Shown here piece by piece: positions 54,072 to 63,371 of a stretch of 64,000 nucleotides of DNA. The position numbers and the translations under genes are program-made. The notes under the pieces were generated by a model, which saw only the letters and a program-made list of their open reading frames with translations, searched no databases and was not told the DNA's origin. This DNA comes from a candidate division KSB1 bacterium (GTDB lineage: Bacteria; Zhuqueibacterota; Zhuqueibacteria; Zhuqueibacterales; Zhuqueibacteraceae): the NCBI GenBank assembly GCA_034506255.1, contig JAPDPX010000007.1:1-64000 (forward strand). The letters are read 5' to 3'. How positions within the stretch are numbered: position 1 is the first letter of the stretch; each line of letters begins with the position of its first letter.

Positions 54072-54813
54072 GGCTGCGGCGTTGCCGCACGATTTCATAG
54101 CAGGCGACCGCTGCCGCCGTGGCCACGTTCAACGAGGCCACCCGGCCGCGCATCGGGATGCAATAGACAAAATCACACTTTTCCCGAACCAGTCGGTGCA
54201 AGCCCCTGCCTTCGCCGCCCACTACAATTGCCAGAGGCAGATTGGCATCCATCTCGAATACCGTTTGCTCGCCCCGTTCATCCAGCCCCACGATCCATAA
54301 TCCCCGCTTTTTCAGTGCCTCGATTTGGCTGGCGAGATTGGCGACCTGCGCAATTGGCAGGTGAAATGCCGCTCCGGCAGAGGTTTTGATGGTTACCGCG
54401 GTAACATCCGCGCAACGTTTTTTGGTGATCACCAGACCGTGCATGCCCGCGGCCTCCGCCACGCGAATGATGGCGCCCAGGTTGCGCGGATCCTCCACCC
54501 CGTCCAGCAGGAGCAACGCCGGTTTTTCGCGCGGTGTGCGCCGCTCGACATTGGCCAGCATGGTCTCGCACGAGGTGTATTCCACGGCGGCCAACCATCC
54601 CACCACCCCCTGATGCTTGTTGGTTTTGGCCAGGCGGTCCAACTCGGGCCGTGGCAGCAATTGCACGGGAATCTTGCGGGCGCGGGCCTGCTGCAACAAG
54701 GCTTCGATCTCCGCGCTGCCGATGCCTTGTGCCAGGACAATTTTGCGCACGGGTATCTGCGCCGCCAGCGCCTCCGCCAGCGGGTTTCTTCCAAAAATCA
54801 TGAGATCAGACAT
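54025..54813 (-). CDS. rlmB: 23S rRNA 2'-O-methyltransferase RlmB (TrmH-family SPOUT)
   Basis: The 262-residue enzyme has the substrate-binding N-terminal domain (MIFGRNPLAEALAAQI) and a SPOUT domain with motif 1 (LLLDGVEDPRNLGAIIRVAE), motif 2 (IVVGGEGRGLHRLVRE) and motif 3 (IPMRGRVASLNVATAAAV). It would methylate a 23S rRNA guanosine ribose with S-adenosylmethionine. The start at 54813 gives the family N-terminus. It overlaps the opposing lipoprotein gene by 47 nt at the 3' ends. Assignment to RlmB rather than another TrmH paralogue is probable, not certain. Confidence 0.9.
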   Translation of the reverse strand: MSDLMIFGRNPLAEALAAQIPVRKIVLAQGIGSAEIEALLQQARARKIPVQLLPRPELDRLAKTNKHQGVVGWLAAVEYTSCETMLANVERRTPREKPALLLLDGVEDPRNLGAIIRVAEAAGMHGLVITKKRCADVTAVTIKTSAGAAFHLPIAQVANLASQIEALKKRGLWIVGLDERGEQTVFEMDANLPLAIVVGGEGRGLHRLVREKCDFVYCIPMRGRVASLNVATAAAVACYEIVRQRRSLNHSVNPPPNAPAGS

Positions 54814-55323
54814 AAAATTCCGGCAATTACCGCGACGGGTGCATTGCGGGTGGGTTGGCGTTAGAATCCAACTTGTCAACAAAACCACGACAGGCAGTCA
54901 CCGGCAAACGGGGATACTTCGGAAAGGCCGGATCGCTCTCTGCCTTGCGGCACAACAAGAAACGGCTTCCGCGACGGTTGTGAATGACATGTACATGTAC
55001 ACAATGTTCGCAAAGCCCTGTTTGCATTTTGCGTCCCTGGAGATCGTCATTTCCGCCGGAAAGCAACGCGCCCACAATAAGCAACGCCCGCTTGAATGTC
55101 AAGAGCTTTGGCGCGCGGGCCGCTAGCGGATGGGAGCTGTCACTTTCGCCTGACAGTGGCCGGCGATCTCACGGTCGCTTCCCCCCACGGGAGGTGCTAC
55201 ACCTGCGGCCATCATCTGTTGCTCACGGCTTTTCCACAGCAAAAGCACCGTACCCCGTTCGGCTTCGTTAAAATTTTCTGCAGGCAGGATGCCAGGGCTG
55301 GCAGCGCAGCCAACGGAGAACGC
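54814..55323. other. divergent spacer with a palindrome
   Basis: A perfect palindrome ACATGTACATGT (54987-54998) overlaps TGTACATGTACA. It may be an operator for either flanking gene. No gene or clear promoter is seen. Confidence 0.4.
54987..55001. promoter_or_regulatory. possible operator palindrome
   Basis: ACATGTACATGTACA contains two overlapping 12-bp perfect palindromes, about 175 bp upstream of the rlmB start and 320 bp upstream of the peptidase start. Confidence 0.25.
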
Positions 55324-58300
55324 ATGACGCCTGGATTTTCCGCCTTTGGCGGCATTTTCGCCTTTCTTCTTCTCATCCTTTTCCCGCCGCTCTACAGCCA
55401 AACTTTTGGCAAAAACCACGTGCAGTACAAAAGCTTCCAGGCCCGCTACCTGCAGTCGCGGCATTTCGACATTTACTTTCATGCCGGCGGAGAGCGGTTG
55501 GCGGAGTTCACTGCCGAAGTGGCGGAACAAAGCTACCAGGCCTTGCTGGCGGATTTCCGCTACGAGCTGCAGGATCGCATTACGATCGTGGTGTACAACA
55601 GCCACAATGACTTCCAGCAGACAAACCTCAATCCCGGGCCGCCGGAGGAGGCCGTGGGCGGCTTCACCGAGTTTCTCAAAAACCGTGTGGTCGTGCCCTA
55701 CGAAGGAGATTGGGAGAAATTCCGGCATGTCATCCATCACGAATTGACCCACGCGGTGATGCTGCAAATGGTGTATGGCTCCGGGGTGCAGGCGATTCTC
55801 ACCGGCCTGGGCAGGATACAAATGCCGTTGTGGTTCATCGAGGGGCTGGCGGAGTATGAAAGCCGCGGCTGGGACACGGAAAGCGACTTGTTCATGCGGG
55901 ATGCCGCGCTCAACGGCTATGTGCCTGCGATCCATGAGCTGAGCCGCCACGGTTTTCTCGCCTACAAGGGCGGACAGTCGGTGTTCCACTATCTCGCACA
56001 ACGCTACGGCCCGAAAAAAATCAGCGAGCTGCTCAGCCGGCTCAAAATCACCAAGAGCCTCGAACGCGCCGTGCGGCAGTCCCTGGGCGTTGAGATCGAA
56101 GATCTTAGCAAACGCTGGCAGCAACATCTCCGCCGGCAATATTGGCCCGACATCGCCAACCGTCAGGAGCCGCAGGAAATCGGCACACCACTCACCGATC
56201 ATCTCGCCGACCGCAACGTCATCAACAACAGCGCCGCCCTTTCGCCCAAGGGGGATCTGGTCGCCTTCCTGTCAGACAAATCCGACTATTTCGACATCTA
56301 CCTGATGAGCACCCTGGACGGCAAAATCATCAGCAAGCTGGTAAGCGGCCAGAAAACCGACAATCTCGAGGAATTACACTGGTTGCGCCCCGGCATCAGT
56401 TGGTCGCCCGACGGCACGCAGATCGTTTTTGCCGCCAAAGCCGGGGCGCAGGATGCGCTGCATCTGGTCGATATCCACAAAAGAAAAATTGTGCGCAGCC
56501 TGAAATTCGGGCTGGACGGTGTGTTCTCGCCGGCATGGTCGCCGCGCGGCCATGAGATCGCGTTTGTCGGCCTGCACAATGGCCAAAGCGATCTCTACGC
56601 CGTCGACTTGACCAGCGGACAAATCCGCCAGATCACACAGGATGTCTTCAGCGATCTCGAGCCCTCCTACTCGCCGGATGGTGCGCGTCTGGCATTCGTC
56701 AGTGATCGCGGCCATCACCTGGATGCCAGCCGGCTCGAGCCGGATTTCAAAATCTGGCGCAGTGATTACCGCAATCTCGACATCTACCTTGTCGCAATGG
56801 ATGACACGGCCGGTGGTGCTCATATCACGCGCATTACCCATACGCCCGCTTCGGAAAAGTCGCCTGTCTTTTCGCCGCAAGGCGACAAGCTCGCTTTCAC
56901 CAGTGACCGTTCCGGCATTTACAACATCTATTTGCACGACTTTGCCACCCAAAAAGAATACCCGATCACCAACGTCGTCTCCGGCATCTTTCAGCTCTCC
57001 TGGGCCGGAGCGGGTTCGCATCTCACCTTCGTCTCATTTTTCAACGGCGGCTATGATGTGTATTTGCTCAAAAATCCGCTCGACATACAGCCGGAAACGA
57101 TTCGCCTTGAAAAAACCACTTTCCTGACCGCCTGGGAGGGCAGACACAAGCGCGCCCTGCCCGACAGTCTCCCGGTCCCTGCACACACCGACGATGCGAC
57201 CAGCAGGTATCGCCAGTATGTTTTCGGCAAAGATTTCGCCAACGGCATCGTCCAGCCGCGCCCCGAACGCGTGGCCCTCGCTGACAGCACGCAGTACAAA
57301 ACCGCCGAGGGCAAATACCTGGTGCGGGACTACAAAACCAAATTCACCCCGGACATTGTCTACGGCAACGCCGGCTACAACCAGTTCTTCGGGGTGCAGG
57401 GGCAGACACAAATCTCGCTCTCCGATGTGCTCGGCAATCATCGCATCGATTTCATCACCGATCTGTTTTACGACCTGCGCCATTCCAACTATCTCGTGCG
57501 CTACTTTCACCTGCCGCGGCGCACGGACTATGGCATCGGCGCTTTTCATAATGCCTGGTACTTCTACAGCACCCGCTCCGGCTTGATGCGTGACCGCTAT
57601 TACGGCCTCTCCGTCTTTGCCTCCCGGCCATTCAGCACCTTTCGCCGCCTGGAGGCCGGCGCGCTCTGGCTCGGCATCAATCGCGAATTTCTCCACCAGG
57701 AAGGCACGCCGGTGCGGCGGCTGCGGCTCGTGATCGGCAGCCTCGCCTATGTCACAGACACCGCGTTGTGGGGATGGACCGGACCCAACAATGGCAGCCG
57801 GTCCGAGCTGGCGGTGAGCTTTTCCCCCAAGATCACGGGGCACAACGGGCTGGGCTTTTTCACGGTGCGTGGCGATCTGCGGCGGTACCACAAGTTCTTC
57901 CGGGAATACAATTTCGTCTTGCGCCTGGCCGGCGGTCTGTCCGAAGGCAGCGAGCCGCAGCAGTTCCATCTTGGCGGCCTCGACAACTGGCTCAATCAAC
58001 GCTTCAAGGGCGGCCTGCGCATCGACCGGCCGGAAGATATTTATTTCGCCAGCTTCGAAATGCCCCTGCGCGGCAGCGATTACTATGAAAAAACCGGCAA
58101 TCGTTTTGTCCTGGTGAATCTCGAGTTCCGCTACCCGCTGATCCGGCAATTGCAGCTCGGCTGGCCGCTGCCGCTGGCGCTGGCAAATGTGCGCGGCACG
58201 CTGTTCACCGATCTGGGCGCAGCCTGGCACGGCAAATTCGGACGGCACGAGGCGTTTCAACCCTTTCGCAGATCCCCCTCGCTCCTGCCCACCTTGCATG

Positions 58301-58440
58301 ATCTGCAGATGGGATACGGCCTGGGCGCACGCTCCAACCTGGGGTTTCTGCTTTTTCGCTTTGATGTCGCCTGGAAAACAAATCTCAATCAGGCCAGTTC
58401 GAAACCGCGATATTACTTCTCGCTCGGGGCGGAGTTGTAG
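55324..58440 (+). CDS. metalloprotease-TolB propeller-outer-membrane barrel fusion
   Basis: The 1038-residue product starts at the ATG at 55324 (GGAGAACGC upstream) and has a signal peptide (FAFLLLILFPPLYSQ). Residues about 30-275 form a peptidase-MA-like gluzincin with the zinc motif HHELTHAV (HExxH at 139-143) and the downstream Glu in WFIEGLAEY. Residues about 300-620 carry TolB/PD40 propeller blades (LSPKGDLVAFLSDK, YSPDGARLAFVSDR). Residues about 690-1038 have alternating strands, a GLGARSNLGFLLFRFDVAWK segment near the end and an aromatic-rich tail, like a BamA/surface-antigen barrel. The order suggests a surface peptidase anchored by its own barrel. A GWxTD gene follows 178 nt downstream. 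Confidence 0.85.
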   Translation: MTPGFSAFGGIFAFLLLILFPPLYSQTFGKNHVQYKSFQARYLQSRHFDIYFHAGGERLAEFTAEVAEQSYQALLADFRYELQDRITIVVYNSHNDFQQTNLNPGPPEEAVGGFTEFLKNRVVVPYEGDWEKFRHVIHHELTHAVMLQMVYGSGVQAILTGLGRIQMPLWFIEGLAEYESRGWDTESDLFMRDAALNGYVPAIHELSRHGFLAYKGGQSVFHYLAQRYGPKKISELLSRLKITKSLERAVRQSLGVEIEDLSKRWQQHLRRQYWPDIANRQEPQEIGTPLTDHLADRNVINNSAALSPKGDLVAFLSDKSDYFDIYLMSTLDGKIISKLVSGQKTDNLEELHWLRPGISWSPDGTQIVFAAKAGAQDALHLVDIHKRKIVRSLKFGLDGVFSPAWSPRGHEIAFVGLHNGQSDLYAVDLTSGQIRQITQDVFSDLEPSYSPDGARLAFVSDRGHHLDASRLEPDFKIWRSDYRNLDIYLVAMDDTAGGAHITRITHTPASEKSPVFSPQGDKLAFTSDRSGIYNIYLHDFATQKEYPITNVVSGIFQLSWAGAGSHLTFVSFFNGGYDVYLLKNPLDIQPETIRLEKTTFLTAWEGRHKRALPDSLPVPAHTDDATSRYRQYVFGKDFANGIVQPRPERVALADSTQYKTAEGKYLVRDYKTKFTPDIVYGNAGYNQFFGVQGQTQISLSDVLGNHRIDFITDLFYDLRHSNYLVRYFHLPRRTDYGIGAFHNAWYFYSTRSGLMRDRYYGLSVFASRPFSTFRRLEAGALWLGINREFLHQEGTPVRRLRLVIGSLAYVTDTALWGWTGPNNGSRSELAVSFSPKITGHNGLGFFTVRGDLRRYHKFFREYNFVLRLAGGLSEGSEPQQFHLGGLDNWLNQRFKGGLRIDRPEDIYFASFEMPLRGSDYYEKTGNRFVLVNLEFRYPLIRQLQLGWPLPLALANVRGTLFTDLGAAWHGKFGRHEAFQPFRRSPSLLPTLHDLQMGYGLGARSNLGFLLFRFDVAWKTNLNQASSKPRYYFSLGAEL

Positions 58441-58618
58441 GCGGAGGCGGCATGACCGTCAACCGCAGGCCCGCGTACCCCCTTGTGCAGAAAAGTCAGA
58501 CGGGTGCCTGAAGCGGCAGACCGGCCGGCCGGCTCTGCAAACCGCGGGTTTTGAGTGTAAGAAAATGCCGTCACCGGCATGGCAGCACAGAGAAAAGGCA
58601 AGGCTTTGCTTGTTGAAC

Positions 58619-59980
58619 ATGTGCGGTATGACTTTCGCGCCAATACCCTTGTTGTGGCCTTGGGCACGCCTCGGATCTTTTTCCGTGTTTGGTTTCTGGC
58701 TGATGTTGGCGGCCATCCTGCCGCTGCAACTGCCAGCACAGCCTGCCGCTGCGATGGCAGCAGGGCAGCCTGCGTCTGACAACAGGCAGAGCACGGCTGA
58801 CGGCATCACCGGCCTGCCGGCGTTTGTGCTGCGCACGTATCAATTCCTCGAAGTCGACGGTCGCGTGCGCCTGGAAATTCGCTTTGGCTTGATGAATGAT
58901 CTGCTGCAATTCGTTCATGAGCAGCCTGACCGCTATCTTGCCGGCTATGAAGCCACCCTCGCCCTGCTCAATGAAGCCGGAGATTTCGTCACTGGCCGGA
59001 CCTGGAAACGGCAGTTGCAAGTGCACACATTTGCAGAGACCAACGATCGCCAGCATCTCAATGAGGAACAGGCCGTCTTCCTGGTGGCAGCGGGCAAATA
59101 TGAGTTGCGTCTGGAAATCACCGATCGCGAAACCCGCAAACGCCTGCAGCGCCGCTATCCGCTGCAGTTACGCGGCCGGCAACCGCAGCGGCTGCAACTC
59201 AGCTCGCTGGTGCTCGGCTGTCGTCAGCCCGGGAGCGATTCCCTGCGCTACAATTTTGCTGCACTGCTCACCAGCCAGGATGACCACCAGGGCATTCACT
59301 TCGAGATCACCGGCGCCACGCCCGGCGATACGCTGCTGCTCACCTACGAAATTGCCGATTGGCGCAAAACCGTGCTGGCGCACTGGCAGCGACGGCAGGC
59401 TGCCGCCACAAACCGCCTGGCGATTTTCGAGCCATTTGGTCGGCGGTTGCAACACCAGGGGCCGCACCGTTTGCGAGTGACCGTGCAATGCGGCAGAGAC
59501 ACCGCCCGGGCAGAGGTCGACTTTCGAGTGAATCTGCCCTCGTTTGAGGACCCCCCGGCCGGGCAGGCTGCTCCTGATTTTCTGCAGATGCCACTGGCGG
59601 TGCTGCGCTATGTCAGCACCGCCGGCGAATACAAACGCCTGATGGCAGCCCATGCCCGCGAGCGCGACAGCCTGCTTGCCGCCTTCTGGCGCCGGCGCGA
59701 TCCGACCCCGGGCACGGAACAGAACGAATTGCGCGATGAGTTCTACCGCCGTGTGAAATTTGCCGAGGCACGCTTCGCCCTCACGGGCGTGAACAAGGCC
59801 GGCTGGGAAACCGATCGCGGCCGCATTTACATTCTCTACGGCCCGCCGCAGGAAGTGCATCATCGCCTGGAGGAGGCCGGCTCCTCGCCCTACGAAGTCT
59901 GGCTTTATCCCCAGCGCGACCGTTATTTTATTTTTCGCGACAAACAGGGGTCGGGAGATTTCAAGCTGGTCAATCGATAA
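58619..59980 (+). CDS. GWxTD-domain secreted protein
   Basis: The product is about 453 residues with a signal peptide (FGFWLMLAAILPLQLPAQ). A long beta-rich region (about 70-320) precedes the C-terminal GWxTD domain (about 340-450), with LMAAHARERDSLLAAFWRRR and the diagnostic GWETDRGRIYILYGPPQEV. GWxTD proteins are common in FCB and Acidobacteria lineages and have no known biochemical role. The start is uncertain (58565, 58619 or 58628), none with a clear ribosome binding site. It follows the peptidase-barrel gene on the same strand. Confidence 0.82.
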   Translation: MCGMTFAPIPLLWPWARLGSFSVFGFWLMLAAILPLQLPAQPAAAMAAGQPASDNRQSTADGITGLPAFVLRTYQFLEVDGRVRLEIRFGLMNDLLQFVHEQPDRYLAGYEATLALLNEAGDFVTGRTWKRQLQVHTFAETNDRQHLNEEQAVFLVAAGKYELRLEITDRETRKRLQRRYPLQLRGRQPQRLQLSSLVLGCRQPGSDSLRYNFAALLTSQDDHQGIHFEITGATPGDTLLLTYEIADWRKTVLAHWQRRQAAATNRLAIFEPFGRRLQHQGPHRLRVTVQCGRDTARAEVDFRVNLPSFEDPPAGQAAPDFLQMPLAVLRYVSTAGEYKRLMAAHARERDSLLAAFWRRRDPTPGTEQNELRDEFYRRVKFAEARFALTGVNKAGWETDRGRIYILYGPPQEVHHRLEEAGSSPYEVWLYPQRDRYFIFRDKQGSGDFKLVNR

Positions 59981-60155
59981 CCCGCATTCACTCGACTTTG
60001 CGGGCCTTGCCGCGAATGCCTGACCGTTGCCGCAAAACGCCGGCGGGCCATCCCGACAGCAAACATTTCAGCACCCCGGCGGAGTCCAGGGTGCACACTT
60101 TCAAAAAACCAGGAGATCTGACACGGCCCGTCAGCGGGTTGTGAATGGAGACAGC

Positions 60156-60557
60156 ATGCAAACAATCATCGTGGGATTGGTGGCGGGGCTGGTGGTGGGG
60201 ATCCTCTGCATCTTCTATGTTTTTCTCCGCACGCGCAGCGTGATGGCGGCCAGCCTGGCGGCGCGCAAAGCGCGCGGCATCGTGTCGCAAGATCCCAACC
60301 AATCCGATGAGCCGACCAGTTCCGGCTTCATGTTCATGGCGATTATCGCCAGCGGTTCACTTTTGTGGGGATTCATTGGTGCGGGGATTTATCATCTCAT
60401 CAAAAACGATGTCTACTTCTTTGCGCTCTCTGCCGCAATGGCGCTGATGCTCAGCTTCTGGATTTGGCGAAGCCGGGCACCCTATGCCGTCGACAAGATC
60501 ATTATCACTTTTGCCATCCTGCTCGGTTTGGGCGTGTTGATCCCCTGGATGATTTGA
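60156..60557 (+). CDS. small three-helix membrane protein
   Basis: The 133-residue protein has helices at about 2-22 (TIIVGLVAGLVVGILCIFYV), 55-80 (FMFMAIIASGSLLWGFIGAG) and 85-130 in two parts (FFALSAAMALMLSFWIW and IIITFAILLGLGVLIPWM). TGGAGACAGC precedes the ATG. No family is recognised. It is convergent with sxtJ, with 5 nt between stop codons. Confidence 0.78.
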   Translation: MQTIIVGLVAGLVVGILCIFYVFLRTRSVMAASLAARKARGIVSQDPNQSDEPTSSGFMFMAIIASGSLLWGFIGAGIYHLIKNDVYFFALSAAMALMLSFWIWRSRAPYAVDKIIITFAILLGLGVLIPWMI

Positions 60558-60562
60558 CCGCC

Positions 60563-60994
60563 CTAAAACATCTTCTCCGCAGCTTCGGGTTTGAACTCAC
60601 CCGGTGTGCGCCTGACCCAATACGTTTGCGCATGTGGTTCCCAGCGCTGCTGCAGCAGGTCTTTCCCCAACAGGCGGGCGAGCAACCCGATTGGCGTGAA
60701 CAAACCCAGGTACAATAAGGTCAGGATCACCCGGGTCATGACAAATCCCATGGCCAGCGCCAGCGCCATCCAGCCGCGATAAACCGGTGCGAGGCGGCGG
60801 GGGGCCAGCATTCCCACTCCCGCAAAAGTGACGGCCGCCAGGAGAAAATATCCGGCGCCGGCTTTTTCCCGCCAAAACCAGTATGCCGCAAGCAGCAGCA
60901 ACAAGAGGCCCACCGTCAAACCAAACACCTTCAACCGGGCGGGTGTTACCGCAAGCTGCCTGATTTCCTGCCTGAGCGTAAACTTTCCCTGCAT
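60563..60994 (-). CDS. SxtJ-like membrane protein
   Basis: The 143-residue protein has about three hydrophobic segments (VFGLTVGLLLLLLAAYWFW, GYFLLAAVTFAGVGMLAP, MALALAMGFVMTRVILTLLY). It ends in the SxtJ-type tail TYWVRRTPGEFKPEAAEKMF. SxtJ proteins accompany carbamoyltransferases in many genomes; their role is unknown. It follows the carbamoyltransferase gene by 51 nt. The start at 60994 replaces 61045, which would overlap that gene. Confidence 0.82.
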   Translation of the reverse strand: MQGKFTLRQEIRQLAVTPARLKVFGLTVGLLLLLLAAYWFWREKAGAGYFLLAAVTFAGVGMLAPRRLAPVYRGWMALALAMGFVMTRVILTLLYLGLFTPIGLLARLLGKDLLQQRWEPHAQTYWVRRTPGEFKPEAAEKMF

Positions 60995-61045
60995 GTGAAG
61001 TTCATCCGTTGCTCGCGTCCACCTGTGGCGGGCGGCGGGGATCAC

Positions 61046-62887
61046 TCAATCCAACTCGAATTGCTGCTGCCAGCTCAGATCCCGTACGACTTGCTTTTGC
61101 TCCCGCTTGGCAATCAGAAAGTTCTCGATCACGAGATAGTCCATGTCGGTGCGCAGGAAGCACGCCAGGGCCTCGGCGGGCCGGCAGACGATGGGCTCGC
61201 CGCGCACGTTGAAAGAGGTGTTGATCAACAGCGGGCAGCCGGTGAGATCGGCGAAGGCTTTGATCAACGCATAAAAGCGGGGATTATCATCGGGATGCAC
61301 GGTTTGAATGCGCGCGGAATAGTCGACATGGGTGACCGCCGGAATCGTCGAGCGCACGTTTTTGAGCTTGTCCAGCCCCTTTATGCCGTGTTCGTCAACG
61401 GGCAATCGCCACCGTTCGCGCACCGGCGCGACCAGCAGCATGTAGGGGCTTTCGCGGTCGAGCAAAAAGTATTCGGCGGCGCGCTCGACCAGCACCGCCG
61501 GCGCGAAGGGCCGGAAGCTTTCCCGGAACTTGATCTTGCGATTCATCAGCGTTTGCATGCGGGGCGAGCGCGGATCGCCCAAAATGCTGCGGTTGCCGAG
61601 TGCGCGCGGACCGAACTCCATGCGCCCCTGAAACCAGCCGACGACATTTTCTTCGGCCAGCAGCCGGGCCACCGTCGGCGCGATCTCCAAATCGCTGAGC
61701 TTGGTGAAGGCCACCCCGTTGGCGGCAAGCAAGGCTTCGATCTCTGCGGTGTGATAATGCGGACCCAGATAGGAGCCGCGCTGGGCATCGCGGCCATTGG
61801 GCGGGAGACGGCGTTCCGCACCGAGGTAGCGATACCACGTATAAAGCGCTGCCCCCAGCGCGCCGCCAGCATCACCGGCCGCCGGTTGAATCCAAATGTC
61901 ATCAAAAGGACCTTCCCGCAGCAGACGGCCGTTGCCCACACAGTTGAGCGCCACCCCGCCGGCCAGCACGAGTTTTTTCATCCCGGTCTCGCGATGCACG
62001 TGGTGCGCCATGCGCAGCATGATCTCTTCGGTGACGGCCTGCACCGAGGCTGCCAGGTCCATCTCGCGCTGGGTCAGCGGGGCATCCGGCTGGCGTGGCG
62101 GACCGCCGAACAGCCGGGCAAAGCGCGCGTTGGTCATGGTCAGCCCGGCGCAATAATCGAAATACTTCATGTTCAGCCGGAACGAACCGTCTTCACGCAA
62201 ATCGAGCAACTCTTTGCGAATGATCCCGGCATACACCGGTTCGCCGTAGGGCGCAAGCCCCATGAGCTTGTACTCACCGGAGTTGACTTTGAAACCGGTA
62301 AAATAGGTGAAGGCGGAATAAAGCAGGCCCAGGGAATGCGGAAACTGCAGCTCGGCGCGCAGTTGAAGCGTGTTGCCGGAGGCAACGCCGTAGCTCGCGG
62401 TGGCCCATTCGCCGACGCCGTCGATGGTCAGAAAGGCGGCTTCGGTGAAGGGGGAGGGATAAAACGCGGAAGCCGCATGCGATTCATGATGCTCGGGAAA
62501 AATGATCTTACCCTGGAAGCCCAATTCCTTTTGAAGGTACTCTTTCAGCCACAATTTGCGCTTGAGCCAGAGCGGCACGGCTTTCAGGAAGGAAAGCAAC
62601 CCGTGCGGCGCATAGGCCAGGTAGGTCAACAGCAGGCGCTCAAATTTGATGAAAGGCTTGTCATAAAACGCGACATAATCGAGTTGCGAGGCTTGCAGGC
62701 CGGCTTCCTGCAAACAATAGGCAATGGCCGCGGCGGGAAAGTCGGGGTCATGTTTCCTGCGCGAGAAGCGTTCCTGCTGGGCGGCGGCGATGATCTCGCC
62801 GTTGCGCACCAGACAGGCCGCACTGTCGTGATAGAAGGCCGAGAGGCCCAGGATGTTAATCGTATCTTTTTTTGCAGGCCGCGTCAT
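61046..62887 (-). CDS. NodU/CmcH-type carbamoyltransferase
   Basis: The 613-residue enzyme transfers a carbamoyl group from carbamoyl phosphate, via an adenylate, to a hydroxyl of a small molecule. The N-terminal Kae1-like domain has NILGLSAFYHDSAACLVRNG, the metal-binding EHHESHAASAFY and LTIDGVGEWATAS. The C-terminal domain has SFNVRGEPIVCRPAEAL and FRPFAPAVLVE. Upstream residues to 63067 are not coding. The start at 62887 follows a weak GAATCGGG. It is followed by an SxtJ-like gene. No polyketide or sugar pathway surrounds it, so the acceptor is unknown. Confidence 0.93.
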   Translation of the reverse strand: MTRPAKKDTINILGLSAFYHDSAACLVRNGEIIAAAQQERFSRRKHDPDFPAAAIAYCLQEAGLQASQLDYVAFYDKPFIKFERLLLTYLAYAPHGLLSFLKAVPLWLKRKLWLKEYLQKELGFQGKIIFPEHHESHAASAFYPSPFTEAAFLTIDGVGEWATASYGVASGNTLQLRAELQFPHSLGLLYSAFTYFTGFKVNSGEYKLMGLAPYGEPVYAGIIRKELLDLREDGSFRLNMKYFDYCAGLTMTNARFARLFGGPPRQPDAPLTQREMDLAASVQAVTEEIMLRMAHHVHRETGMKKLVLAGGVALNCVGNGRLLREGPFDDIWIQPAAGDAGGALGAALYTWYRYLGAERRLPPNGRDAQRGSYLGPHYHTAEIEALLAANGVAFTKLSDLEIAPTVARLLAEENVVGWFQGRMEFGPRALGNRSILGDPRSPRMQTLMNRKIKFRESFRPFAPAVLVERAAEYFLLDRESPYMLLVAPVRERWRLPVDEHGIKGLDKLKNVRSTIPAVTHVDYSARIQTVHPDDNPRFYALIKAFADLTGCPLLINTSFNVRGEPIVCRPAEALACFLRTDMDYLVIENFLIAKREQKQVVRDLSWQQQFELD

Positions 62888-63190
62888 CCCGATTCTTTTC
62901 CAAAATGAGCTGCCACAAACAATCACCCGCCAGTGAGCACAATCCGGTTTCACTCGCCAGGCAGTCGTGCGTGAGCACAACCCCTTTCGCTCAGTGCACC
63001 AGCATGAGCTTGCCCGGCGAAGTCGGGCCCTGCGCTTGCCGGCGGCAAGTATGAACGCCGCGGACAATCAGGTGGCCCGTCGTGCGTCATCCGGTTTGGG
63101 CGGCAAGATGAAAATTGCCGGGAGGCAAAATATTTATCCTGCCGGCCAAAGTCAAGGTGGCGGCCTCCGATCAACCCGTCAGATTGGCGG
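62888..63190. other. divergent spacer, no gene
   Basis: Short open frames only. No repeat family member is recognised here. Confidence 0.45.
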
Positions 63191-63219
63191 TTGCAAAAGC
63201 CCTGCTTTTTGGTTATAAT
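63191..63219 (+). promoter_or_regulatory. consensus sigma70 promoter of the DUF4920 gene
   Basis: TTGCAA, 17-nt spacer and a perfect TATAAT (63214-63219), with a leader of about 145 nt before the ATG at 63372. Confidence 0.75.
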
Positions 63220-63371
63220 TGCCCGCTTGCAAGCGGCAAAGACAGCAGGGCGTCGTTTCAAACCCGCCCCCGGGCTGTTTTCTGCCGGCCGGAAGTATTG
63301 CAGTTCAAACAAACACGACTCACGCCGCCAGCCGGGCGGCAGAATTTTTCATCCCTTTCTGAGAGGAAGCC

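Noticed and set aside
60995..62908. 637-codon plus-strand frame opposite the carbamoyltransferase
   Set aside because: Antisense shadow without recognisable domains.
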